From JBJELF01 sp051879015 (lineage in GTDB: Bacteria > Bacillota > Clostridia > Lachnospirales > Lachnospiraceae): DNA of 10,185 nt. The notes beneath the pieces were generated by a model. That model did not search any database, was not told the DNA's origin, and saw only the letters and a program-made list of their open reading frames with translations. The DNA is taken from NCBI GenBank assembly GCA_051879015.1, contig JBJELF010000116.1:1-10185 (forward strand), given 5' to 3'. Shown one piece after another: positions 1 to 7,045 of this stretch (its first letter is position 1; every line of letters starts with the position of its first letter). The position numbers were made by a program, and so were the translations under genes.

Positions 1-772
1 CTACAGAGCCTGCCATGATAAGTCCATACTCTGAGGAGTACTGTCCAATAAACATCTTCAAGCCAAGCTGAATTGTCTTCTTTGACTCGGACCTTAAATA
101 AATCAATGGTCCTAAATAGTCATTCCAAGTATTTACAAATGTGAAAATTGTCAGAGTAGACAGAGCTGGCTTTGATAGTGGCAACATAATCCTTGCATAA
201 ATTTGATATTCACTCATACCATCAATTCGCGCAGCCTCACAAAGTTCACTCGGAATTCCCTCATAAAACTGCTTCATCAAGAACACACCAAATGCAGAAA
301 ATGCCTGCAGACAAATCATGGCAAGTAATTTATCATTCAAGCCCATTCTTCGCATCATGATAAACTGTGGTACCATATATACCTGCCATGGCATTGCGAT
401 TGTAGCAATGTATGCCAGAAATAAAGCATTTTTATGTCTGAACTCCAATTTTGCAAAGGAATATGCAGCAAAGCTGGAGGTCAAAATCTGCAAACAGGTA
501 ACAACAATTGTTAAGATAACTGTATTTTTCACAAAAGTCAAAAGCGGAATCTTTGTCCAAATCTTAATATAATTATCCCATTTTGGCACTTCTGGAATCC
601 ATACAAATGGATCCATAATAAACACTTCGCGGTTTGATTTGATGGATGCAGATAACATCCACAAGAAAGGCACTATCATTATCGCAGTAACAACGACCAA
701 CAATATGTAAATAACTACTTTACTGATCACTGCTGCCCGATGCTTTGACCTCATCTTTTTCTCTTTCATCAT
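1..772 (-). CDS. Carbohydrate ABC transporter permease, MalG-type (CUT1 family), 3' end cut by window edge
   Basis: Inner half of a sugar importer in the cytoplasmic membrane; it pairs with the permease encoded just upstream. The visible 257 residues begin MMKEKKMRSK and remain open to the left edge. Family members are about 275-280 residues, so roughly 20 are missing. A first membrane segment lies at about residues 16-40, followed by several more hydrophobic segments. The ATPase-contacting EAA loop is clear at residues 179-202 (EAARIDG...LPLSKP), as is the MPWQ...MVPQF stretch near residue 128 that is usual in MalG-like proteins. Two adjacent ATGs (772 and 769) could start it; an AAGGAGG lies 5 or 8 bases upstream of them. 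Only 16 bases separate it from the previous stop codon, so it is co-transcribed and probably the third gene of the operon. No ATPase gene is visible; such CUT1 systems often share an MsmX-type ATPase. Family is certain, substrate unknown. Confidence 0.95.
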   Translation of the reverse strand, partial: MMKEKKMRSKHRAAVISKVVIYILLVVVTAIMIVPFLWMLSASIKSNREVFIMDPFVWIPEVPKWDNYIKIWTKIPLLTFVKNTVILTIVVTCLQILTSSFAAYSFAKLEFRHKNALFLAYIATIAMPWQVYMVPQFIMMRRMGLNDKLLAMICLQAFSAFGVFLMKQFYEGIPSELCEAARIDGMSEYQIYARIMLPLSKPALSTLTIFTFVNTWNDYLGPLIYLRSESKKTIQLGLKMFIGQYSSEYGLIMAGSV

Positions 773-788
773 TCAATCCTCCTTCCTA

Positions 789-1838
789 TCACTCTTCCAA
801 TTTCTTCTCGTAAGCAAACTGTATCAATGTAATGGTTAATACTATTGCAAACAATACCATTGCAAGGGCACTAGAATAACCCAAATCCCAGTAATTAAAT
901 GCATTTTGGTAAATATAGTACACAAGTACGGTTGCAGAAGTACTGAGTTTACCATCTCCACCGCCCGCCAACATAACTGCAATATCATACACCTTAAAGC
1001 AGTTGATAGTCAGCATAACGACAACGAAGAATGTGGTGGAACGAAGCTGCGGCCAAGTAATATACTTAAATTTTTCCCAGGCATTTGCACCATCCAAGTT
1101 ACCTGCCTCATACAATTCTGCAGAGATACCCTGAAGTCCAGCTAGGTAGATAACCATATAATAGCCCATGTATTTCCAGATACTAAACAAAATTAATGTA
1201 ACGAGGACTAAACCACCGCTAAACCATTTTGGCAAATCGCCCTGTGCTACATTGAATATGTTTAATAAGATATAATTAACAGGACCTTTTGATGGGTGGA
1301 AAATCATACTCCAAACTGCAGTAATTGCAACCAAAGAAGCAACATATGGAAAGAAAGATACGGTTCTGAAAAATGCTTTTCCCTTAATCTTTTGATTCAA
1401 CAAAATGGCAAGTGCTAAAGCAGCAATCATAGTAAATGGAACTGTTCCTACTACATAAATCAAAGTATTTTTCAAAGCCGCCCAGAAGAAGGTATCTGAG
1501 CCAAGACGAATGAAATTAGATAATCCTACAAATGTAACTTCATTGCTACCATCCCATTTCATAAATGCGAGCGCAAATGCAAAAATAATTGGAATCAAAG
1601 TGAAAACAGCAAATCCAATGAAGTTTGGAGCGATAAAAGAATATGCTACCAAGCTTCGCTTGGTATCTCTGCTAATTCTCCGACCACTGCGAATTGTAGT
1701 AATTTGTGCCTGTATTTTCTCTCTCTTTACAATTAATTTCTTTTTCTTTTCCAAGTCGTTTTCTGTAGCAATCTGAGTAATTAGATTCTCCGATTCTGCT
1801 TCCAACGCAGCGATTTGAATTTTCTTTTTCTCATCCAT
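789..1838 (-). CDS. Carbohydrate ABC transporter permease, MalF/UgpA-type (CUT1 family) with N-terminal coiled-coil extension
   Basis: Membrane subunit of the sugar importer, 349 residues. Residues 1-60 are highly charged (Lys/Glu/Arg-rich, with heptad-like Ile/Leu spacing) and look like a cytoplasmic coiled coil; typical UgpA-like permeases of about 290-300 residues lack it. The membrane domain starts near residue 63 (VAYSFIAPNFIGFAVF) and has about six hydrophobic segments. The EAA loop is at 244-263 (EAGNLDGA...), which contacts the ATPase. The C-terminus (FAYEKKLEE) is usual for the family. The ATG at 1838 is preceded by AAGGAGG with an 11-base spacer. The gene lies 80 bases after the binding-protein gene, separated from it by an RNA hairpin, and 16 bases before the second permease gene. 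The family assignment is secure; the role of the N-terminal extension is unknown. Confidence 0.96.
   Translation of the reverse strand: MDEKKKIQIAALEAESENLITQIATENDLEKKKKLIVKREKIQAQITTIRSGRRISRDTKRSLVAYSFIAPNFIGFAVFTLIPIIFAFALAFMKWDGSNEVTFVGLSNFIRLGSDTFFWAALKNTLIYVVGTVPFTMIAALALAILLNQKIKGKAFFRTVSFFPYVASLVAITAVWSMIFHPSKGPVNYILLNIFNVAQGDLPKWFSGGLVLVTLILFSIWKYMGYYMVIYLAGLQGISAELYEAGNLDGANAWEKFKYITWPQLRSTTFFVVVMLTINCFKVYDIAVMLAGGGDGKLSTSATVLVYYIYQNAFNYWDLGYSSALAMVLFAIVLTITLIQFAYEKKLEE
1647..1665. repeat. Perfect inverted repeat inside the MalF-type permease gene
   Basis: TACCAAGC at 1647-1654 and its exact complement GCTTGGTA at 1658-1665 flank a 3-base loop. On the coding (minus) strand the centre reads GCGAAGC, a sequence known in DNA to form an unusually stable mini-hairpin with a GAA loop. 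It falls over codons 59-64 (TKRSLV), at the junction of the charged extension and the membrane domain. It may simply result from codon choice; no function is claimed. Confidence 0.5.
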
Positions 1839-1864
1839 CCTCTAATATTCCTCCTTACTTAATT

Positions 1865-1896
1865 AATGCGAGACTAGCATTTACTAGTCTCACATT
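1865..1896 (-). promoter_or_regulatory. Intergenic RNA hairpin between binding-protein and permease genes
   Basis: Read on the minus strand, AATGTGAGACTAG pairs with CTAGTCTCGCATT around a 6-base loop (TAAATG). This gives 13 consecutive pairs including one U-G wobble; read as plus-strand RNA the same position is a C-A mismatch, so the structure is better in the operon transcript. It lies about 20 bases after the stop codon of the binding protein. No U-tract follows (AATTAATTAAG then the RBS), so it looks less like a full terminator and more like a 3'-end stabiliser or partial stop that keeps binding-protein mRNA above permease mRNA, as known for malE-malF-type operons. The function is inferred; the fold is visible. 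Confidence 0.7.
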
Positions 1897-1918
1897 CTAA
1901 TTTTTGCTTTGCAACCAA

Positions 1919-3268
1919 CTACTTTCCTAAAACTTTTCCAACTTCCTCGTTCATGGATGCAATACCCTCATCAATGCTAACCTCACGATTCATGATAGCC
2001 TTGTGATAGGTATCCAGAATATCATTGATTTCAGATACATTTTCACCATAAGGAACTTCCAGATACAGATTAGATACTGTCATAGCTTCCTTGCTTGTCT
2101 CATCACTTGGGAATCCCTCAAGACTACTGATAATATCTGTAATTTCATCGTTCATTAATGCTGGGAAATTACCAGTTTCAGCCATTATCTTTGCACCTTC
2201 CTCACCAGAAACCCACTCAACAAAGTCAAATGCTGCTTCTTTCTGGTCAGATACACTTGTCACTGCAAGACCTGTGATAGTACCAAGTGTGGAACCTGCT
2301 TCTACTCCCTCGGCATGTGGATATTTTACGAGCCCCCAATTACCGCACAGAGAAGCATCATACTCACCGTTCTGAAGGTTTGAAATTAAAGTAGAGATAA
2401 ACCAAGAACCCATATTCATCATTGCTACATCTCCGCCAGAGAATGCTGCAGAATAATGAAGACCTTCTGCACTCAAATCTGCATAATTTCTGCAAATCTG
2501 GTCATCCTCCTGTCCCAAAACCATCTCATAGTAAGGCTTGAAGTAGTCATACTCGCCATCCAAAATGCTATGCTCTCCATCTAATACACCAAACAACTGA
2601 ACTGCACTCCTCCAAGTATGATAATGAGAACCATAAATCTGTGCACCATAGGTTGGATCAGCTACCTTTCTTGCCAATTCATCATACTCCTCAAATGTCA
2701 TGTCATTGGTAGGATACTCCACACCTGCAGCATCAAATATATCCTTATTATAAAATACAACCCAGAAGTCATTTCTAAATGGCAACTCATAAAGACTTCC
2801 ATCTATAGTAATCTGACTGTCAACACCGCCATACCGTGCCAAATCAATACCTGCCTCGTCAATGTAACTATCCAGTGGCTCTAATGTATTTTTAGACACC
2901 AATGTTGCATATCCAGGAACATCCTTAATTGAAACCACATCAAAATCAGAACCGCTACCAGACAATTCGGTTGCCAATACGGTTGTATAATCACTGGAAC
3001 CAAGGTCTGTCATCTCAATAGTGACATTATCATGAGTTTCCTCATATGCTTCCTTTAATGCATTCCAATATGGAGTAATGTCCTTATCCCAGATAGCCCA
3101 TTTTAATGTAATCGCATCACCCTCTGCACCATTTTCTTTCTGCTCTGTGTTACCTACACTCGCATTACCCCCAGTCTTCTGTACATCATCTCCACTGTTT
3201 CCACATCCAACTAATCCTGTAACTACCATTGTGGCTGCCAATAAGGTACTTACAATTCTTTTCTTCAT
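1919..3268 (-). CDS. Extracellular sugar-binding lipoprotein of ABC transporter (solute-binding family 1)
   Basis: Captures the oligosaccharide outside the cell and delivers it to the two permeases. The 449-residue protein has a lipoprotein signal peptide: basic MKKR, a hydrophobic stretch at 5-18 and the lipobox LVGC at 19-22, making Cys22 the lipid-anchored first mature residue. A polar linker rich in Gly, Asn and Glu follows to about residue 52, then the binding domain from ITLKWAIWDKD. Typical family-1 features include the ELPFRNDFWVVFYNKDIFDAAG segment (about 161-182) and GDVAMMNMGSWF (279-290). Aromatic residues that could stack on sugars are frequent (W60, W68, W169, W219, W289). The ATG at 3268 has AAGGAGG 8 bases upstream. 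It is the first gene of the transporter operon and is transcribed divergently from the sensor kinase gene. Substrate cannot be read from the sequence; uronic-acid oligosaccharides are guessed from the neighbours. Confidence 0.96.
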   Translation of the reverse strand: MKKRIVSTLLAATMVVTGLVGCGNSGDDVQKTGGNASVGNTEQKENGAEGDAITLKWAIWDKDITPYWNALKEAYEETHDNVTIEMTDLGSSDYTTVLATELSGSGSDFDVVSIKDVPGYATLVSKNTLEPLDSYIDEAGIDLARYGGVDSQITIDGSLYELPFRNDFWVVFYNKDIFDAAGVEYPTNDMTFEEYDELARKVADPTYGAQIYGSHYHTWRSAVQLFGVLDGEHSILDGEYDYFKPYYEMVLGQEDDQICRNYADLSAEGLHYSAAFSGGDVAMMNMGSWFISTLISNLQNGEYDASLCGNWGLVKYPHAEGVEAGSTLGTITGLAVTSVSDQKEAAFDFVEWVSGEEGAKIMAETGNFPALMNDEITDIISSLEGFPSDETSKEAMTVSNLYLEVPYGENVSEINDILDTYHKAIMNREVSIDEGIASMNEEVGKVLGK

Positions 3269-3302
3269 AATTATTTCCTCCTTAAAATGATTTTCTGTTT
3301 CA

Positions 3303-3316
3303 TTTCTGCGATTACA
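3303..3316 (-). promoter_or_regulatory. Candidate catabolite-response element (cre, CcpA site)
   Basis: The minus strand reads TGTAATCGCAGAAA. Against the classic cre consensus TGWAANCGNTNWCA it matches 9 of the 11 defined positions, including the TGWAANCG half; the T at position 10 and C at position 13 are replaced by A. It sits immediately downstream of the candidate -10 box of the transporter promoter, over the expected transcription start, where CcpA binding would repress. No CcpA gene is in the window, so this rests on motif and position only. Confidence 0.5.
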
Positions 3317-3344
3317 GTATATCGTTTTTTTTGTGAATTTTACA
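3316..3344 (-). promoter_or_regulatory. Candidate promoter of the transporter operon
   Basis: On the minus strand a -10-like TATACT (3321-3316, five of six consensus matches) lies 17 bases after a weak -35-like TGTAAA (3344-3339). An alternative pairing is TTCACA (3337-3332), 15 bases, TGTAAT (3316-3311). Either places the transcription start about 40 bases before the binding-protein ATG. The poor -35 fits a promoter that needs an activator, and a direct repeat lies just upstream of it. Confidence 0.45.
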
Positions 3345-3360
3345 TAGAAAATGTTGCTAT

Positions 3361-3380
3361 TTCATTCATAATTCATTCAT
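3361..3380. promoter_or_regulatory. Tandem 9-bp direct repeat, candidate operator for the response regulator
   Basis: TTCATTCAT occurs at 3361-3369 and again at 3372-3380, an 11-bp period that places both copies on the same face of the helix. It ends about 17 bp upstream of the weak -35 of the transporter promoter, centred near -61 from the inferred start, a position usual for AraC-family activators. The AraC-type response regulator encoded next door is the obvious candidate to bind it. The surrounding DNA is T-rich, so a chance repeat remains possible. Confidence 0.45.
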
Positions 3381-3475
3381 TTTTTTGATGTATTTTCATA
3401 AAAAATATGCATTATTTTGGACAAACCTATATTATTTTTTTCACTTTTTTATTTCCATTCCATTTCTTTTCTATT

Positions 3476-3486
3476 TATGCTAAAAT
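3476..3486 (+). promoter_or_regulatory. Extended -10 promoter of the sensor kinase/response regulator operon
   Basis: TATGCTAAAAT combines a Gram-positive TRTGn extension with a -10 hexamer TAAAAT (3481-3486, five of six matches). A weak -35 (TTCCAT, 3458-3463) lies 17 bases upstream, as is common when the -10 is extended. Transcription would start near 3493, leaving a leader of about 29 bases before the ATG at 3522. The nonamer TATGCTAAA repeats at 3486-3494. Confidence 0.55.
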
Positions 3487-3506
3487 ATGCTAAATCAATC
3501 AATGAT

Positions 3507-3512
3507 GGGGGA
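3507..3512 (+). promoter_or_regulatory. Ribosome binding site that sets the kinase start
   Basis: GGGGGA lies about 9-10 bases before the ATG at 3522. The same frame is open back to an ATG at 3417, but that one has no Shine-Dalgarno sequence and lies upstream of the likely promoter, so this site favours 3522 as the real start. Confidence 0.6.
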
Positions 3513-3521
3513 AAATCGTGT

Positions 3522-5363
3522 ATGAAACACATAATCATTCAAATACAACACTCTTTTTATACCATTCGAGGGCGTATACTGCTTTGTACAATTTCTCTAA
3601 TTGTTATCATCAGCACCATTATCATGTTGATTAGCTACTATTTGGTCTTTTCTAGCCTGCAAGAAAATATGCTGCAAACTTCAGAAACAAAACTTACATT
3701 TCTCTGTGCTTCTATAAACTCTAATATCAGCACAGTCCAAGAATTTATTCGTTCCTGTCAATATAGCAGCAAGGTAAAGGATTTTGCACTTGAATCTGAC
3801 ACGAACCATAATATCAAAAAGCGAATTGCACATGATTTTGTGTCAGAAACCTATAATTCCAATATCATGCTTCGCTCTGAGCTGATCCGTCTGGTCATTG
3901 TCGGAAAACAGAGAAATGATATCATTCAGGTTGTAGAATCTCCTTACTCCACCGTGACAGTCTCCGCTGATGCTATCCTAGCACTACCCTATTTTGAACA
4001 GTTATGCAACAATCAGGGAGAAGTTTCCACGGGAATTCTTTTAGACCCTTTTATCACGCGAAAGGAAGTCTGGATGATTCCCTTTGTCAATACCATCACA
4101 CATCCCTACAAAGCAGATGACATTGGATATATTTTTACCGAGATGTCCACCTCTGTATTCACAGAGCCTATAGAAAACTATCGCCCAGAGACAAACAGTA
4201 TGTTTCTCTTTCAGATTGGAGGACAGCAATATCAATATGTAGACAATAAGCTAGTCAAATCCTCCTATCTCTTTGAAACACTTGAACAACTCTCCGTTCA
4301 AGCATTCAACCCTGAAACTGTAATTCAGAAATCAAAAGATTTAGAAACAGGAGATATCTATTTTCTTATCAGCCGCTATCTTGATATCGATGGCTGGTAT
4401 GTAACAGAATGCTTCAATTCAAGTGTACTGTACACGCATGTCACTCAAACATTCTTGCTTATCGCGGTAGTTACCCTGTTAGTAACTACATTAATTGGAA
4501 TTGGACTCTCCTATTTCCTCTCACATACAGTCAATAAACCTGTACAACAACTCCAATCTCGTATGAAGCAAATTTCAAACGGAGATTTCAGACGTGACCC
4601 TACAATTGAGTGGAATCACGAACTTGGTGAAATCGGAAAAGGAATCAATGATTTGTCGGAAAATATACAAAAACTCCTTCATCAACGTATCGCAGACGAA
4701 CGTGAAAAGCGAGATTATGAATATAAAATGCTACAAAGTCAAATTAATCCCCATTTTTTATATAATACATTAAACTCTATTAAATGGATGGCAACAATTC
4801 AAAATGCTCCCGGAATTGCTGAGATGACAACCGCTCTCTCCCGCTTACTTCGCGACATTTCCAAAGGTACCACCAGTTTAATCACAATTGAACATGAGAT
4901 TTCTCTCATCAATGATTATTTCACCATACAGCAATATCGATACGGCGGAGCCATCACATTATCCTTTGACATTGAAGATGAATCTCTAAAGAATTGCCAA
5001 ATATTAAAGTTTACTCTGCAACCAATCGTAGAAAATGCTATTTTTCACGGAATTGAACCAAAAGGAAACGCAGGACATATTGAGATTCACATTTATCAAG
5101 ATAAAACAGGGGATGTTATCATTGATGTGACAGATAACGGCATAGGAATGGATAAGCATACGTCAGAAGTTTTGTTAAAAAACGAAACCTCAAAAACATC
5201 TTCTTTTTTTCAGGAAATTGGTGTGAGCAATGTGCACAAGCGACTACAATACGAATTTGGAACAGGCTATGGACTTTCTGTAAAAAGCGAACCTGGTATC
5301 TTTACTACAATTTCTATTCGCCTGCCCTTTCATAATATATTTAAGGAGGAGAAATTTAGATGA
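3522..5363 (+). CDS. Sensor histidine kinase, YesM-type (HisKA_7TM-less, HPK7-like)
   Basis: Membrane receptor of a two-component system, 613 residues from the ATG at 3522. Order of parts: cytoplasmic N-terminus; membrane segment about 19-42; large extracytoplasmic sensor region about 43-308, probably Cache-like; second membrane segment about 310-334; HAMP about 335-390; histidine phosphotransfer region with QINPHFLYN (407-415, phospho-acceptor His411); and an ATP-binding domain with N-box PIVENAIFHG (501-510, Asn505) and G-box DVTDNGIGMD (535-544). This is the YesM/LytS-like class common in Gram-positive carbohydrate loci. It is expected to phosphorylate the response regulator that follows, whose ATG overlaps its TGA (ATGA, 5360-5363). 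Being divergent from the transporter operon suggests that it controls transport in response to an external sugar. It may also need the binding lipoprotein for sensing, but nothing visible proves that. Confidence 0.95.
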   Translation: MKHIIIQIQHSFYTIRGRILLCTISLIVIISTIIMLISYYLVFSSLQENMLQTSETKLTFLCASINSNISTVQEFIRSCQYSSKVKDFALESDTNHNIKKRIAHDFVSETYNSNIMLRSELIRLVIVGKQRNDIIQVVESPYSTVTVSADAILALPYFEQLCNNQGEVSTGILLDPFITRKEVWMIPFVNTITHPYKADDIGYIFTEMSTSVFTEPIENYRPETNSMFLFQIGGQQYQYVDNKLVKSSYLFETLEQLSVQAFNPETVIQKSKDLETGDIYFLISRYLDIDGWYVTECFNSSVLYTHVTQTFLLIAVVTLLVTTLIGIGLSYFLSHTVNKPVQQLQSRMKQISNGDFRRDPTIEWNHELGEIGKGINDLSENIQKLLHQRIADEREKRDYEYKMLQSQINPHFLYNTLNSIKWMATIQNAPGIAEMTTALSRLLRDISKGTTSLITIEHEISLINDYFTIQQYRYGGAITLSFDIEDESLKNCQILKFTLQPIVENAIFHGIEPKGNAGHIEIHIYQDKTGDVIIDVTDNGIGMDKHTSEVLLKNETSKTSSFFQEIGVSNVHKRLQYEFGTGYGLSVKSEPGIFTTISIRLPFHNIFKEEKFR

Positions 5364-6964
5364 TAAACTTACTAATTGCAGATGACGAACCATTGATTCA
5401 GGTTGGTATCAAATCTATGATAAATTGGAAGGAGTTTGACATCAATATTGTCGGAACAGCAGGAAATGGCGCAATTGCCTATCAGATGATTCAAGAACAT
5501 TGCCCAGAAATTGTAATTACAGATATCAAAATGCCTATCATGGGGGGACTTGAACTGGCAAAAAAATGCTACGAAGAGCAGCATTCCTTGCCTGTATTTA
5601 TCATTCTTACCAGTTTTGAAGAATTTCAGTTTGTTAAAGAGGCAATCACTTATCAGGTAGTTGACTATTTGATAAAATTAGAACTGACCCCTGATATCTT
5701 AAAAGCTTCTCTAAAACGAGCCATCAATAAAGTAATTGAAATTCAGAAACATACCAATATTCCCATTGATGTAAACAGCGATTTTCATCTGTTTCAAGAG
5801 CAATTTTATACCCGTTTGTTGATGAATTTATTTGAATCTGAACATCAATTTTCCTCACAGGCAGCAAATTTAAATCTCAACTTTAATTACACAGCATTTA
5901 TCGCCAGCTATGTAGAAATCCGAAGCAAAAAATTAAATACAATGTCTACCAATCAGCAAATTAATCTTTATACAAGTTCATTACAAATGGCAAGAGAGTT
6001 GTCTGTCAGATATTTGCCCTGCCATGTGCTCTCTCTAGATACCAGACGCTTTGCCATCTTATTTTTCTTAGACAAAGAAAATGCCGCTCACTATCGAGAA
6101 GTCATTCAAAATACCTTGGAACAAGTTTCTACCATGCTCTTTAATTACTACAGTGTAATAACCTATTGCAGTGTTGGTCTTTTAGTAACTAATCCAATGC
6201 AGGTAGCCTCTTCTTTTCAAGATGCCAAGCAAATATTTTCTAAACTGACAAACAAGCAACCAATCCTGTTTGCAGCAGATATGCTCGAGGAAAAGCCACC
6301 GAAAAATGTCTTCAACATGGCATTGTTTCGTGAAGACATTCGTAAAGCATATACTGAATTCAATGAAAAAGCACTTTACGACATTTTTACTTCAATCATG
6401 GAGTTATTTTCCAACCAGACAACTTATTATTTACAGGCACTTGACGCTGCAGGAAATATTCTTTACCTATCACTTTCTCTATTACAAAATGGAGAAGAAA
6501 TTGTGTCAGAAATTTTCTCCGACTACAGTAACGGTTATCGCTCTCTATATGAGCTGACCAGCGTAGAACAAATTTTAGAATGGCTGACTCAACTTCGTGA
6601 CGGACTCTGCGAGAGCTTTTCCTCCCACAATAAAGATTATAAAAATCACATTGTAGTGCGTGTTAAAAAATATATAAACGAACATATTGAAGAAAGATTA
6701 ACTCTAAATCAAGTAGCGGAAGTGTTTAATATCAGCCCAAACTATCTGAGTGTACTATTTTCCAAATATAACGACGTAAAATTTACAGATTATGTCAATC
6801 AGAGTAAAATTGAGACAGCAAAAAAAATGATGAAGAAGGGCGATTTGAAGGTGTACGAAATTTCGGATATTCTGGGCTTTGAAAGTGCATTTTATTTCAG
6901 TAGGGTATTTAAAAAAATAACGGGCATGTCGCCTAGAGACTATATCAATCAAAACGAAATATAA
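5360..6964 (+). CDS. Response regulator, YesN-type, with AraC-family DNA-binding domain
   Basis: Cytoplasmic transcription regulator, 534 residues. Residues 1-125 form a receiver domain: acidic pocket ADDE (7-10), phospho-acceptor Asp55 in ITDIKMP, Thr84 and Lys106. The usual Pro after the conserved Lys is Leu here (DYLIKLEL). Residues about 130-425 are the variable linker region typical of this class. Residues about 432-530 are an AraC-type domain with two helix-turn-helix units: LTLNQVAEVFNISPNYLSVLF (448-468) and YEISDILGFESAFYFSRVFK (499-518), followed by the characteristic GMSPRDY. An AAGGAGG at 5343-5349 lies inside the kinase gene and the ATG overlaps the kinase stop, so translation is probably coupled. 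The likely target is the transporter promoter across the divergent region, and possibly the enzyme operon, whose promoter is out of view. Confidence 0.95.
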   Translation: MINLLIADDEPLIQVGIKSMINWKEFDINIVGTAGNGAIAYQMIQEHCPEIVITDIKMPIMGGLELAKKCYEEQHSLPVFIILTSFEEFQFVKEAITYQVVDYLIKLELTPDILKASLKRAINKVIEIQKHTNIPIDVNSDFHLFQEQFYTRLLMNLFESEHQFSSQAANLNLNFNYTAFIASYVEIRSKKLNTMSTNQQINLYTSSLQMARELSVRYLPCHVLSLDTRRFAILFFLDKENAAHYREVIQNTLEQVSTMLFNYYSVITYCSVGLLVTNPMQVASSFQDAKQIFSKLTNKQPILFAADMLEEKPPKNVFNMALFREDIRKAYTEFNEKALYDIFTSIMELFSNQTTYYLQALDAAGNILYLSLSLLQNGEEIVSEIFSDYSNGYRSLYELTSVEQILEWLTQLRDGLCESFSSHNKDYKNHIVVRVKKYINEHIEERLTLNQVAEVFNISPNYLSVLFSKYNDVKFTDYVNQSKIETAKKMMKKGDLKVYEISDILGFESAFYFSRVFKKITGMSPRDYINQNEI

Positions 6965-6982
6965 AAAACACAAATAACAATT

Positions 6983-7017
6983 GGCTCCCTCTCAATATCA
7001 ATAATTGAGAGAGAGCC
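6983..7017. terminator. Hairpin between convergent genes, probable bidirectional terminator
   Basis: GGCTCCCTCTCAAT (6983-6996) and ATTGAGAGAGAGCC (7004-7017) can pair around a 7-base loop. As plus-strand RNA the 14-pair stem has one C-A mismatch; as minus-strand RNA that position becomes a U-G wobble and the stem is unbroken. It lies 19 bases after the response regulator stop codon and 29 bases beyond the stop codon of the convergent DUF2264 gene. Downstream sequence is T-rich on both sides but no U-run follows the stem directly, so efficiency is uncertain, with the minus direction favoured. Confidence 0.75.
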
Positions 7018-7045
7018 TTGATTCAATATACTATTTTTATATTTT

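Noticed and set aside
3417..3521. In-frame upstream ATG at 3417 that would add 35 residues to the sensor kinase
   Set aside because: It has no ribosome binding site, overlaps the likely promoter of the gene, and would add a second odd hydrophobic Phe-rich segment in front of the normal YesM-type N-terminus. The start at 3522 with its GGGGGA is preferred.
4423..4435. Palindrome GTGTACTGTACAC
   Set aside because: It is short, inside the kinase gene and fully explained by coding for SVLYT; no partner site was seen in the control region.
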